From positions 434,001-498,000 of the forward strand of contig NC_088962.1 in NCBI RefSeq assembly GCF_010111755.1: 64,000 nucleotides of DNA, read 5' to 3'. Each line of letters opens with the position of its first letter. The first letter of the stretch is position 1. Of the stretch, positions 37,434 through 47,959 are shown piece by piece. Source of the stretch: Nakaseomyces glabratus (Eukaryota; Ascomycota; Saccharomycetes; Saccharomycetales; Saccharomycetaceae). The notes under the pieces are model-generated. The model was not told the DNA's origin, searched no databases, and saw only the letters and a program-made list of their open reading frames with translations. The translations under genes were made by a program, and so were the position numbers.

Positions 37434-39245
37434 TTAAGTGATGCTGATATCTTTTTGTTGATCCAGTAATCCGTTTAGTTGATCAACTAGCTCATCACCT
37501 TCACTATCTAAATCACTCTCTGATTCTGAATCACTATTATCTAAGGATGCTTCCAAATCACATGTTGACCGGCAGTTTGGACAAACAAATTGAGGGTAAG
37601 CTAACATGACTAACCTTCTCACACAACGGAAATGCCATGTGTGTGCACAGGGTGATATAAAAATAGCTTGACATGGCTTAATTTTTGATAGACAAATAGA
37701 GCAATCTTCTTCATCTGAACCAGTTGTCATCTTCTGTAGTTTTCTCATCTTTTGCAAAGCTTCCTTATTAAATGCATTAGCTTTTAATTTCCATGATCTG
37801 TTTAATTCAACTCTCATACGCACGCAACGATATATTTCTTCGGTACCACCTCTGAAATCCATACCCAATTGAAGTATATCACCGTCATGCAATAGCACGT
37901 CTTTGGATAAAGTGGATGCCTGAGACAATCTTTGATGATTCAAGAAAGTACCACTGGAGGACTTAATATCTTGTATGAACCAGTTACCTTGAGAGTCAAC
38001 CTTGAAGCAGCCATGTGTTCTAGACACCACCTTTGACTTGAATACTACAGGATGATACTGTTCGGGAATCTTAGATATGGCTTCATGAACCCGTTCAGTA
38101 TAACGTCCTATTACTAGTTGTGAACCAGGGCCAGCCTTTCTAATTACAGGTTCAAAAAATAATCCTTGATTTGTACCTGATGATGAATCAACAAAAGGTG
38201 TTAGTCGAAGGCTAAAAAAGCCATTCTTATCTTTTCTCTTCCTAACAGTTTCTTCATCTACAGCTTCAGGTCCAGGTTTATCAGTAGGAAGCTGTAGATT
38301 CAACAACTCGTCGGCATTTACTTGATCTGCTCCATAAACATAATGCCTTAAGTTTTTGTTATGATTGTTGATACTTGTGTTGACATTAAGTGAAGCATTT
38401 TGTTCACCATTGTGAACAGTATTTCTCATATTTTGAAAACTATTACTTGTGCTCTCAACATTAGTATCATGTCTTGCGGGATCATTCGAGTGTTGGAAAA
38501 ACGGGTTGTTATTATTGCCAGGTCCTTGTATTAAGTCCTCATTTGCAGGTTCAGTTAAATCTATTACCATGTTATCTTCAGCATTGTTAGAAGATTCTGT
38601 CTCAGGATGACCGTCCAAATTTGCATTTGTGGCATCCTGAGCTTGTTCGCGTTGGGATGATAAGGAAAGTGATATTGGAAGATGGCAGTTGTCATGATTT
38701 CGTGTTCTTAAACTTGATGCAACATTATTATTGCTCATGTTGTTTTGTATTTGTCTTTGTAGTTGTACCTGTTGTTGATGTTGTTGTTGCCTAGAAGTTA
38801 AAGTAATGCTGGTGCCTTCATTACTAGCAGTTCTTGACCTGCCATTGTTAAGATCACCTGTTAATCTTCTAGCGTTGCCTGCTGTTTGTGTGACTACATT
38901 GGAAGAAGAAGTAGTTGGGTTTACCGTTCCTTGATTACTGTTACTCATGTTATTGTTATTGACCGTATTAGTACTGGCATTATTGCTATTATTGTTACTG
39001 TTATGCCTAATACCAAAAGATGTTAGCAAAGAGCTGAAACCGCTTGGACCACTACTCATATTGCTATTATTATGTGTTGAACCGTTCCGATTAGCTGAGT
39101 TAGGATTAGACTGGCTTCTACCAGTATCTTGATTTGAACTATTACTGCCAAACAGTGTGTTTTGGTTATTAGATCCCGATCTTTGTTGTCTAGATCTGTT
39201 ACTACCCGAACTGGTTGGTGTACCAATCTGAACTGGAGTATACAT
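37434..39245 (-). CDS. DMA2: FHA-RING ubiquitin ligase Dma2/Dma1
   Basis: A 603-residue E3 ligase. The N-terminal about 340 residues are Asn/Ser/Gln-rich low complexity. An FHA domain spans about 355-460, with LVIGRYTER, SRTHG and SSSGTFLNHQ, the phosphothreonine-binding signatures. A C3HC4 RING begins at C515/C518 and runs to about 567 (CPNC...C). The C-terminus is acidic. Dma1/Dma2 control septin organisation, the spindle position checkpoint and mitotic exit, like human RNF8 and CHFR. Position next to MLS1 matches S. cerevisiae DMA2 (YNL116W) over its paralogue DMA1. The ATG at 39245 is the first in frame. Confidence 0.93.
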   Translation of the reverse strand: MYTPVQIGTPTSSGSNRSRQQRSGSNNQNTLFGSNSSNQDTGRSQSNPNSANRNGSTHNNSNMSSGPSGFSSLLTSFGIRHNSNNNSNNASTNTVNNNNMSNSNQGTVNPTTSSSNVVTQTAGNARRLTGDLNNGRSRTASNEGTSITLTSRQQQHQQQVQLQRQIQNNMSNNNVASSLRTRNHDNCHLPISLSLSSQREQAQDATNANLDGHPETESSNNAEDNMVIDLTEPANEDLIQGPGNNNNPFFQHSNDPARHDTNVESTSNSFQNMRNTVHNGEQNASLNVNTSINNHNKNLRHYVYGADQVNADELLNLQLPTDKPGPEAVDEETVRKRKDKNGFFSLRLTPFVDSSSGTNQGLFFEPVIRKAGPGSQLVIGRYTERVHEAISKIPEQYHPVVFKSKVVSRTHGCFKVDSQGNWFIQDIKSSSGTFLNHQRLSQASTLSKDVLLHDGDILQLGMDFRGGTEEIYRCVRMRVELNRSWKLKANAFNKEALQKMRKLQKMTTGSDEEDCSICLSKIKPCQAIFISPCAHTWHFRCVRRLVMLAYPQFVCPNCRSTCDLEASLDNSDSESESDLDSEGDELVDQLNGLLDQQKDISIT

Positions 39246-40579
39246 CTAATTGCTTCTGTATGAGTGCTTCAAATAAATGTGCAACTAAGTATGAGGGTAA
39301 AAAGTCAGAATAAACTTGTACTGTAAATAAAATGCCTAATATAAGCTGCAATTAAGATCAACCTCCTCTTTATTTTCGCCTTCTTAAAGTTTAATTTTTT
39401 AGTATACAGTCTAGGATAGAAATCGAAATAACGTAGTAGTAAATAAAACTAAGTTTGTTATGCCTTGCTACCTTGATACCGTAACCACAATACAACTACT
39501 ATCTTAAATCAGTTCTAGATCGACTAAAGCTCTGCTATTGAGTGTTTTTACCTGCGGCTCTTCTATTTTTTTTTCCTAGTTATATTGTTTCTGCAGACCC
39601 AGGAGTACTTTGTTTGGAATAAAATAAGAGCAAACAATACACAAAAATAAAAGCTCCTGAAAAAAAACCACTTCTAAAGTAGAAATCTCTATACTAGAAT
39701 TTAATATTCAAAAGTTAAGAGCAACTCCTTTACGAATTATTATACAAACTAGATGAATCTTCTCGTCGATTGCTGCTTCAGTCCATCGTTACTATTAGTA
39801 AATTTGGCAAATTGTCAAGATTTCCCATTCTTGGTCTAACTCGTCATCTCGTTGAAGATCTTGTGGCTCCTATTCCAATCCGTTACTCAAACTCCAAGGG
39901 CACTTGAAAAATAAGTAAGGCGTGGAATGTCGTTATGCATGATAATAGTAATTATCTAGTATAATAGACCTTATAAGTGTGCGATCTTTATGTCGTTCTT
40001 CGTAGTTCAATGTTGGTTGGCTTTTGTTTGTTCGATTTTTATTGCTTAGAATAATAGAGAAATAAATTTATCTTCTCTATCGACTCTATCATGTCACGTT
40101 GTCTTGTGCGCGTTCATTACAATAATTCATTATATAAAATAGTATAATAAATTATTTTATGAACATAGTGTAACATAATACTAATATGAATATGAATATA
40201 TTTTAATAGGAATATGAATAATTGTATATATTAGCCCCTGAATATATAAAAACAAATATTACAACTATAAACAAAATGATTAAAAAAAATAACACTACTA
40301 AAGAAATTGGTTCAACAAAACTTTGAAGACTGATAAAATATATCGTGATCAACAGGTATTGATGCAATTTCTATTAAAGCAAAGTTTCATTGAGGTATCA
40401 AATTTCAATTTTATCGTTTACCAGAAACGTAAAATCTAAAGCAATATCAATACCAGTGAATAACAATGAGGTGTAAAATAAATGGACGGAAACCATACTA
40501 CTAAATAATGCCTATGATGTTGTTGTGGAATATTTTTAAAATAATTATCAAGTAATGTTCACAACTCACAACTCACAAC
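39246..40579. other. intergenic: DMA2 promoter and MLS1 3' region
   Basis: About 1.3 kb. The part from 40120 to 40270 is extremely AT-rich, with several AATATGAAT units and T/A tracts that could act as a terminator or replication origin. No gene is visible. Confidence 0.5.
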
Positions 40580-40588
40580 TCACAACTT
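40561..40588. repeat. four 7-bp tandem units overlapping the MLS1 stop codon
   Basis: Units ACAACTC x3 and ACAACTT, read on the gene strand as AGTTGTG units. The MLS1 stop TGA (40580-40582) and the last Leu codon (40583-40585) lie in the first two units met by the ribosome. Confidence 0.8.
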
Positions 40589-42244
40589 ACTTAGATCAGT
40601 TGCAGATGAGTTAGCAGTAACAATTTCATCATATAGAAGCGTGGTTAAGAATTCACTGAACTTTTCACCTCTAATTTCAGGTAGGAAGTATTTGGCAGCA
40701 AGTGCAAATTTATTCTTATCACCCAATGGAGACTCCTTGGACAGTTTTTGAACACGCTCCTCTAGAATCTTTTGAGTTAGATCTGGTGTAACCTTGTCAC
40801 CAGTATCACTTAGCTTTACACCATGGTGAACCCATTGGTATAATTGACAACGGGAAACTTCTGCTGTAGCTGCATCTTCCATTAAGTTGTTGATAGGGAC
40901 ACAACCAGATCCTCTGATCCAAGCTTCCATGTATTGTAGACCAATGTCCAGGTTTTGTCTAATACCGTCCAGTGTAACTGCAGCATCAGTGATATTGGTG
41001 TTAACCAAATCTTGAGCGGTAACTTCATTTTCAGGCACAAAATGAATTTGGTTAGGAGTGCCCATGTTAATAAAGACTTCGTTACAAATTGGAGCTAAAG
41101 CTGGATGGGCAACCCATGAACCATCATGCCCATTGGTCAATTCTCTGATTTTATCGTTACGGACTTTAGCTAGAGCCTTTTCATTTGCAACTGGATCATC
41201 CTTAATTGGAATTTGGGCAGCCATACCACCCATGGCATGAACACCTCTACGATGACAAGTATTGATCAATCTCTTGACATATGCATCCATAAATGGTGAG
41301 GTCATCGTAACCAAATCTCTATTTGGTAAGACATGTTCAGGTAGGTTTCTCAACCTCTTGATAGTAGAAAAGATGTAGTCCCAACGACCACAGTTCAAAC
41401 CACTGGAATGTTGTCTCAATTGGTAAATAATCTCTTCCATTTGGAAAGCAGCAGGCAAAGTCTCAATCAACACAGTTGCTCTAATGGTACCACGTGGAAT
41501 AGCGATGTAGTCTTGAGAAACATTGAAGATATCATTCCATAGTTTGGCCTCCAAGTGATGCTCCATCTTTGGCAAGTAAAAGTATGGACCTTTTCCTAGC
41601 TTGATCAACTCCTTTGCATTGTGGAAAAAGAACAAACCGAAATCAAAGATAGAAGCACTGATAGGTTCGTCATCCACGTATAAGTGCTTTTCAACCATAT
41701 GCCAGCCACGAGGTCTGACAATTATTGTTGGAAGGTTTTCAAATCTGTCTCTTAATTTATATTCCTTTCTTGGAGTCTTAAAATCAATTTGGTTCCTCAC
41801 AGCATCATACAGGTTGACTTGACCGTATATTTGGTTTAGCCAAGTTGGTGAAGCAGAATCTTCAAAATCAGTCATATAAGTCTTGACATCGGCGTTCAAA
41901 GCATTAATCAACATGTTTCTCAATGGGGGACCAGTGATCTCAGTAGATCTGTCAATTAAACCTGGAGCTAATGTAGGTCCCTGCCATGTAGGGTCATTTC
42001 TAATGTTAGCTGTCTCTGGCAAAAAGTCCAGCTTGAAGTTGCCGCTGTCTAATTTCTTTTGGACCTCTTGCCTGTTCTCAAGCAATTGCTTTCTTCTAGC
42101 ATTGAATGTTCTGTGCAACAAGACAATGAACTCCAGGGCTTCCTTAGTCAAGATAGTCTTGACAGTAGTCTTGGATGGCTCGAATTGTGGCTTGTCATCA
42201 ATGTCAACCAACAACTTAACGTTGTCCAATGAAATCTTAACCAT
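40580..42244 (-). CDS. MLS1: malate synthase
   Basis: A 554-residue class A malate synthase, the same length as S. cerevisiae Mls1. It condenses glyoxylate with acetyl-CoA to malate in the glyoxylate cycle, needed for growth on two-carbon compounds and oleate. Conserved blocks include [28 protein letters not shown], and [13 protein letters not shown], which carry the Mg2+ and substrate-binding residues. The protein ends in SKL, a type 1 peroxisomal targeting signal. It is divergent from DCP2 across a 2.7-kb region. That region holds glucose-repression type sites and carbon-source response elements at an unusual distance of about 1.0-1.2 kb. Confidence 0.98.
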   Translation of the reverse strand: MVKISLDNVKLLVDIDDKPQFEPSKTTVKTILTKEALEFIVLLHRTFNARRKQLLENRQEVQKKLDSGNFKLDFLPETANIRNDPTWQGPTLAPGLIDRSTEITGPPLRNMLINALNADVKTYMTDFEDSASPTWLNQIYGQVNLYDAVRNQIDFKTPRKEYKLRDRFENLPTIIVRPRGWHMVEKHLYVDDEPISASIFDFGLFFFHNAKELIKLGKGPYFYLPKMEHHLEAKLWNDIFNVSQDYIAIPRGTIRATVLIETLPAAFQMEEIIYQLRQHSSGLNCGRWDYIFSTIKRLRNLPEHVLPNRDLVTMTSPFMDAYVKRLINTCHRRGVHAMGGMAAQIPIKDDPVANEKALAKVRNDKIRELTNGHDGSWVAHPALAPICNEVFINMGTPNQIHFVPENEVTAQDLVNTNITDAAVTLDGIRQNLDIGLQYMEAWIRGSGCVPINNLMEDAATAEVSRCQLYQWVHHGVKLSDTGDKVTPDLTQKILEERVQKLSKESPLGDKNKFALAAKYFLPEIRGEKFSEFLTTLLYDEIVTANSSATDLSKL

Positions 42245-42763
42245 TTTTTTAGTTTGCTATCTTTATGTTAATTTTGGTTTTTATAACTTATTGTACCTGT
42301 AGTCTATCTGATATATTTTATTTTAACAAAAAGCAATCAAAATACAAGTAATGTTATTCTTTTGTTCTTGCTGAAAAAATATATTGCAACTTGTAATATC
42401 AATCAATTGCTTTCCCTCTCTATTTGCATACAAAACGAATAATGCTCAATAGACTAACATATTCCACAAAAAATATAACAACCTTTATATACCAATTTTT
42501 TTTTCTCTTTCTTTCAGACAGTAGCAGTGTCTTACCAACCTATACAAGGATTCCCGAGCCCGGCCCCATCATCTTGCCTATGCTATTGCGCTACTATTGT
42601 CCTGCAGCTTCTTTCCCCTTAAAAAAAGAGAGGTTTTGTCTTAGTCTTCCAAATAGCCATCACGGTTCTCGGAATTATATCCGTAGAAGCGATCACCATC
42701 TCCTTCCCGTTCGGTAATAGAGCATTCTCCTACACGCTCTAACCAGGAGAGTTACGACTTACT

Positions 42764-42775
42764 CCCCGCCCCACC
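42764..42775. promoter_or_regulatory. Mig1/Adr1-type C-rich site
   Basis: CCCCGCCCCACC contains two overlapping zinc-finger core sites (CCCCGC and CCCCAC) of the kind bound by Mig1 under glucose. It lies about 520 bp before MLS1, a glucose-repressed gene in yeasts. Confidence 0.5.
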
Positions 42776-43275
42776 AGTACTTTTCGTATTGATGCTCATG
42801 CTGAAAGCTACCTTACGCCTAAAGCTCAGAACTTTGACTCTGTTTCAGCTTAGTCACTACTTTAAGATGGTTTAATAGTCATGGACCATAGAGAGGTACA
42901 AGATGTCTTTCGCACAGCTGCAGCTTTCTTTTGCCTGTCAATTTTTGGCGGTTAGCCCGCGAATTCGGAGTTAAGCAACTGGTGGACACACTGGGACGAA
43001 GTCATCTGTGCCTCCATTTAGGACTATCCTCGGGACTCCTATTACAAGTGAACTTGACTACTCAAAATACTATAATGCACTTCAATTGTATTAGAAAGTA
43101 TGATTACATGGGGCATCGTAGCACAAAAAATTTCCTTTACTCCGGGGTCAGGGTATGACTATTACTTGAGTCTCTACGTGAATGTACCTTTTGATATTGA
43201 TATTCTCTTTCCTTTTCCCTCTGTGATCTTGAACGCACAATCAAGTTTAGTGGTATTCTGCCTATCTATAGTCCC

Positions 43276-43286
43276 CCATTCATCCG
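43276..43286. promoter_or_regulatory. carbon source response element (CSRE)
   Basis: CCATTCATCCG matches the CSRE consensus CCRTYSRNCCG at every position; Cat8 and Sip4 bind it to activate gluconeogenic and glyoxylate genes. A second copy on the other strand at 43423-43433 has one mismatch. Both lie over 1 kb from the MLS1 ATG. Confidence 0.65.
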
Positions 43287-44927
43287 AGATATTTCTCTTC
43301 TCTTCGATTCTCATCTCAAGAGTAACTCTCCCACCTTAATCTCTAAGGGGAAATTTGGTATATTTTGTTTTTGGGCTTTCCCCTCGTGCAACAGGTGTAG
43401 GGTAAGGGGTAGGGGAGGATGTCGGTTGAAAGGAAACTTTGTGATTCGCAATGTCTTTGGATTAGTGGCTAGATCCCTTTATTTCTGATTCTCGTAGATA
43501 GGGATATAATGACAAGTGAAAACATAAAATAGCCAAAGTAATATTGTACGTAACTCTCAGTTTATCTCAGGGTACGAAAGGGGTTTTACCTCTTTTTCTT
43601 ATATCGATGGGCGGCTAATTTCTTTTCTTGTATTACAAAAGTTTGCAGTTCCTGCGTCAATTGTCAGCGGATTATTTGTTTTTTCATCTCAAATTGTGGA
43701 AATCTAGATCTTTTCTGGAATTACCACTCAGCTTCTGCCACTTTTATGTAGCTCAAAATGGAAAAAAAGAAGGGGGGAGGGGGGGGTGCACTAACGAAAG
43801 AATATTTCGACAAAATTTTTCTTTCTTTACAGCAACCTTAAGGTGGAAAAAAGTATAAATAGCCACAAGATCTCCCCGATTTTTTTGCAACTTTTTCCTT
43901 TCACAGATAAATTTCGGCGGCTAATCTTTTTTTTTTAATTTTGGTTTTTTTTCTTCGCTGCATTCAAAAATTTGTAATAGCCAAATTGCATTATATAATA
44001 ACAACGCTTTGATTGGTAAGTCATATATATAGATACTTATCCACTAAGAGGAAATATATTTACTAACATATGACACACTAAAACATTTTAAAATTTTTTT
44101 TCTTTTTTAAACGATTTCATTAAAAGTAAAAATACCGGTCATAAACGGTCTGTGCTTGGGCCATTATTTTAGTTATACTATGCATTGCCACTAATGCCGC
44201 ACAGTATCAACATTTATTATTTAAACGTAAGATACTTTTGGAGCGGTATAATAATATACGATACTCATGCTTTAACGTGTTGGACGATATGGTAGACTTT
44301 CTTACACTCTGGACCAAAAGACAAAAAAAAACAACAAAAAAAACAAAGAACGAGGGGAAGGGTTGGCCTTACTTCTTCTCAATACTGCACTTCACAATGA
44401 CATGGAATATATTGTTCTTTATATCAGATTGATAACTCAAGAAGTCAGAACCATTTAGCTAATTGAGTTTTGTATTGTGTTTCTGGGGATACCATTACAA
44501 TTATTGTTACATTGAATTTCTTAGAGGATATCTGTGAAAATTTAACCAGATAAAACTAGACCTTAGCTAAATCATAGTGGGAAAAGATATAATATATTGG
44601 TCCATCTCAAGATACAATAATCAAAGAGACATTTGAATCGCTAGATCAACTTTCAAAGTTTTAAGAGGAAGAGCAAAAGTTATATTACACTCATTTACAT
44701 TCTAGAAATAACAAAGTTGATTTTTTTTTATTTGCTATTTTTTTGTCAAGAATTTTCTCCTGATAGACAATATAATAAGAAATTTCTTGAGCGATATATC
44801 CTTGTTTTGTGAGAATTGAAGAGATTCAGTAAGAGAGACAGAGACCGAGACAGATAAAGAAATCTGGAATAGATATAGGACTGAAAAAAAAAGATAAAGG
44901 CAGATATATATATAATATATTGAAGAC

Positions 44928-47834
44928 ATGTCATTACCTTTACGACACGCATTGGAGAATGTGACATCTCCTGAAAGAGTACTAGAGGATTTATTGGTAC
45001 GTTTCATCATAAATTGTCCACCTGAAGACCTTTCTAGTGTTGAAAGGGAGCTTTTCCATTTTGAAGAAGCATCATGGTTTTATACTGATTTTGTAAAGCT
45101 AATGAATCCTTCACTACCTTCATTCAAGATCAAGGCATTTGCCCAACTAATAATAAGACTATGTCCACTGGTTTGGAAATGGGATATTAAAGCAGATCAG
45201 GCATTGCAAAAATTTTCGAAATATAAGAAAACCATTCCTGTTAGAGGAGCTGCTATATTCAACGAAAAATTGTCGAAGATTCTCTTAGTAAAAGGTACCG
45301 AATCGGATTCGTGGTCGTTTCCTAGGGGTAAGATCTCTAAAGATGAAAATGATATAGATTGTTGTATTAGAGAAGTAAAAGAGGAAACAGGCTTCGATTT
45401 GACAGATTATGTTGATGAATCACAGTTCATTGAGAGAAATATTCAAGGCAAAAACTATAAAATATTTTTAGTTTATGGTATACCTGAAGATTTTGATTTT
45501 AAGCCACATGTTAGAAATGAAATTGAGAAGATTGAATGGAGGGATTTTAAAAACATTACAAGGACAATGCACAAAACAAATGTCAAGTATTATTTAGTGA
45601 ATTCAATGATGAGACCTTTGTCTCTTTGGGTAAGAAGACAAAAGCAGATTAGAAACGAAGATCAATCAAAGAAATATGCCGAAGAACAGCTGAAATTAAT
45701 GCTGGGAATTACCAAAGAAGAGAATATAGATCCTGGAAGAGAATTATTAAATATGCTTCAATCTTCTGTACATTTCTCCACAAATTCCACCGACAGCGAT
45801 GAACATAATAGTAATGAAGGTACTGATGATTCACCAAGATTTGATAATACAGAGACAAGTACAATCCCTATCAACAATTTCCAACAGCAACAACAACAAA
45901 GCCTTCCACCATCAGTTTTTCAAGGGTTTCCCATGCCAGTTAATGGCAGTGGCTACCCTTCCCAATTTCCTATACTCCCTCCGCACTTGATGAATATTCC
46001 AAACCAGCAAAGAGGAGTATTACCATTTATTAACGGTCCTTTGCCATTCATGCCATCGCAATTTCAGCATGCTAATATCCCTCAACATTCTCAACCCTTG
46101 GTAGGGTCAAACCCGCCAGCGATGTTTGCCAATATCAATGGTAAAAGTCAGGAATCTCAATCGAATGATTTAGACAACCAAGCTGAAAATTCCAAAGAGT
46201 TGCTGAACTTATTGAGATCAAAACCGAAGGAACAAGGCAAACCTAAAGAAACAATAACAGCAAAGCCAAAAATTAAAATTTTGAAAAGAGGCGAAAACTT
46301 ATCATTAAACAACCACCCACAAAATGATAGCAATCAAATGATCAATTCATTGAAAAATTTTAAATTTGAAGATTCTGGGAATACACAACATGGGAACAAC
46401 AACTCACCAGGAGTTTTTGCTTCGAATAAACATTTTGATAATAACAGTAATGGCGCATCCTCTCATTCAGATGACGATAATTTGCCGGACGAGTCATCAG
46501 AAAGTATATATGAAGATTTTGAAAGCAGTAGCGAAGGTACCATTAGCTCAGCTGAAAGTGATGAATGTTCAGAATTTGAGAAATCCGATGTCGAAGAAGC
46601 TGAACTCAAGAAAATTGGCAGAGATGAAGAAGACAATATTAGCTCTTCAGAATCTGAAGTACTAAAGGGAAATAATTTTGGAGTTAATAACGAGATTCCT
46701 TCGGTAATTCCTAATTCGGAAAGTACACGCTCTGTTAATGAATCAAGCAGTGTTACCACTCAAGTAGCAGGGCCGAAGCCAAAAGTCAAAATCTTAAAGC
46801 GTGGAGAAATTCTGAACTCACCTTCTCCCGCTAATACTCAATTTACTGGAGCTCATACTCAATTTAATGGAGCTAATACTCAAACTAATGATATAGCATC
46901 AAATCAAGGTAACCCATTGCTTGAAATGCTGAAGAATCCTCAAAATAAAGGTCAGAGAGAAACACTTAAGGCAGATGAATCTTTCAAGGGTGATCATGAT
47001 GATAATTACTCGTCACCATTGAACTCATCAGGTAAGAATACCGACGATTCTAAGGCCCTACTTGACATTTTAAAACAACCCCACTCGACAAAGGCTGAGT
47101 CGCAAGCTAATTATTCGCAATTCTTGAGCTCACCTCAGTTATCACACGATTCAACTGACTTATTGAATTTACTAAAAACGTCAAGTCAGAATATCGAGTC
47201 TAATAACTCTACTAATGAACCGAAGAATAGTAACCCGCTGTTAGATTTACTTCACAGGGGCCAAAAAAGTCATGAGTCTCTTTCAACACAAACTGCCACT
47301 CCTGTCGAGACTTTAAATAGCAACAACTACCCTATGAATAGCCAATACCAAGAACAACTTTCAGAGCATAGCTTATCTTTGAAAGGTACTCATGACACCG
47401 ATGCTAATGAAGAATTGATCAATATGTTAAGAAGGAATTCTGTGTTGAACACTTCAAACATGAACTCTGATAGCGATTTCAAGAACTTTTCTCCGATCAA
47501 TAGGGATATTTTGGCTACCCCAGTTGAAAACAAAAACCAGTCATCAGCCACACTCCTTAATATTCTACATGGAAGAAAAGAAATGAATAATGCATCTGCT
47601 GAATTCTCATTAGATCCATCTCAGCATAATAATCGTGAACCATATGAAAATCAAACAGCGTCCCATGATCTCCTAAATATGTTAAAGAGCCCAACCATTG
47701 GACATACAGATGCGCAAAAGGATAGCTATATGAACCCATCCACAAATAGCTTACCCCAACATCAACAATCCGGAACTCCAGTAAATGAATCTGCGTCGAA
47801 GAACCTCCTCAATATTTTGCATAGAGGTTTATGA
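44928..47834 (+). CDS. DCP2: mRNA decapping enzyme Dcp2
   Basis: A 968-residue decapping enzyme (S. cerevisiae 970 aa) that removes the m7G cap in cytoplasmic 5'-3' decay. The N-terminal regulatory domain (about 1-95) binds Dcp1. The Nudix domain has a perfect Nudix box from Gly134 to Phe156 with Glu149, Glu152 and Glu153, numbered as in S. cerevisiae. The long disordered tail carries ten short helical leucine motifs, for example LLNLLRSK, LLDILKQ and LLNILHRGL, the last at the very C-terminus. These bind Edc3 and Pat1. Two copies of a basic KPKxKILKRGE motif lie at 446-456 and 617-627. Acidic Ser-rich stretches separate them. Divergent from MLS1, as in S. cerevisiae. Confidence 0.97.
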   Translation: MSLPLRHALENVTSPERVLEDLLVRFIINCPPEDLSSVERELFHFEEASWFYTDFVKLMNPSLPSFKIKAFAQLIIRLCPLVWKWDIKADQALQKFSKYKKTIPVRGAAIFNEKLSKILLVKGTESDSWSFPRGKISKDENDIDCCIREVKEETGFDLTDYVDESQFIERNIQGKNYKIFLVYGIPEDFDFKPHVRNEIEKIEWRDFKNITRTMHKTNVKYYLVNSMMRPLSLWVRRQKQIRNEDQSKKYAEEQLKLMLGITKEENIDPGRELLNMLQSSVHFSTNSTDSDEHNSNEGTDDSPRFDNTETSTIPINNFQQQQQQSLPPSVFQGFPMPVNGSGYPSQFPILPPHLMNIPNQQRGVLPFINGPLPFMPSQFQHANIPQHSQPLVGSNPPAMFANINGKSQESQSNDLDNQAENSKELLNLLRSKPKEQGKPKETITAKPKIKILKRGENLSLNNHPQNDSNQMINSLKNFKFEDSGNTQHGNNNSPGVFASNKHFDNNSNGASSHSDDDNLPDESSESIYEDFESSSEGTISSAESDECSEFEKSDVEEAELKKIGRDEEDNISSSESEVLKGNNFGVNNEIPSVIPNSESTRSVNESSSVTTQVAGPKPKVKILKRGEILNSPSPANTQFTGAHTQFNGANTQTNDIASNQGNPLLEMLKNPQNKGQRETLKADESFKGDHDDNYSSPLNSSGKNTDDSKALLDILKQPHSTKAESQANYSQFLSSPQLSHDSTDLLNLLKTSSQNIESNNSTNEPKNSNPLLDLLHRGQKSHESLSTQTATPVETLNSNNYPMNSQYQEQLSEHSLSLKGTHDTDANEELINMLRRNSVLNTSNMNSDSDFKNFSPINRDILATPVENKNQSSATLLNILHGRKEMNNASAEFSLDPSQHNNREPYENQTASHDLLNMLKSPTIGHTDAQKDSYMNPSTNSLPQHQQSGTPVNESASKNLLNILHRGL
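46830..46892 (+). repeat. 21-bp tandem repeat x3 inside DCP2
   Basis: Three in-frame units of the type GCTAATACTCAATTTACTGG code for (A/H)xTQFxG-like heptads at about residues 635-655, in the disordered tail. The units differ by a few bases. Confidence 0.8.
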
Positions 47835-47959
47835 TGATGATTTGCTAAAGCAAATTTGTTGGACGTTATTTCATGTTTAGTAGTGATGTTGAACGAACTA
47901 TCAATAATAAATATAGGATAAATAATATAAAGACATTTTTAATTAAGTTATAACTTAAT

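Larger units (their letters stand above)
42245..44927. promoter_or_regulatory. 2.7-kb divergent region of MLS1 and DCP2
   Basis: The left part (42.5-43.5 kb) is GC-richer than usual, with clustered C-rich sites. A perfect CSRE lies at 43276-43286 and a near match at 43423-43433. A G6AG8 run is at 43772-43786, followed by a TATAAATA box near 43854. From 44016 to 44172 the plus strand has intron-like signals. Short plus-strand frames exist but none looks like a gene. No tRNA was recognised. Confidence 0.6.

Noticed and set aside
40120..40270. Very AT-rich stretch as a mitochondrial DNA insertion
   Set aside because: No recognisable mitochondrial gene or GC cluster; ordinary AT-rich intergenic DNA explains it.
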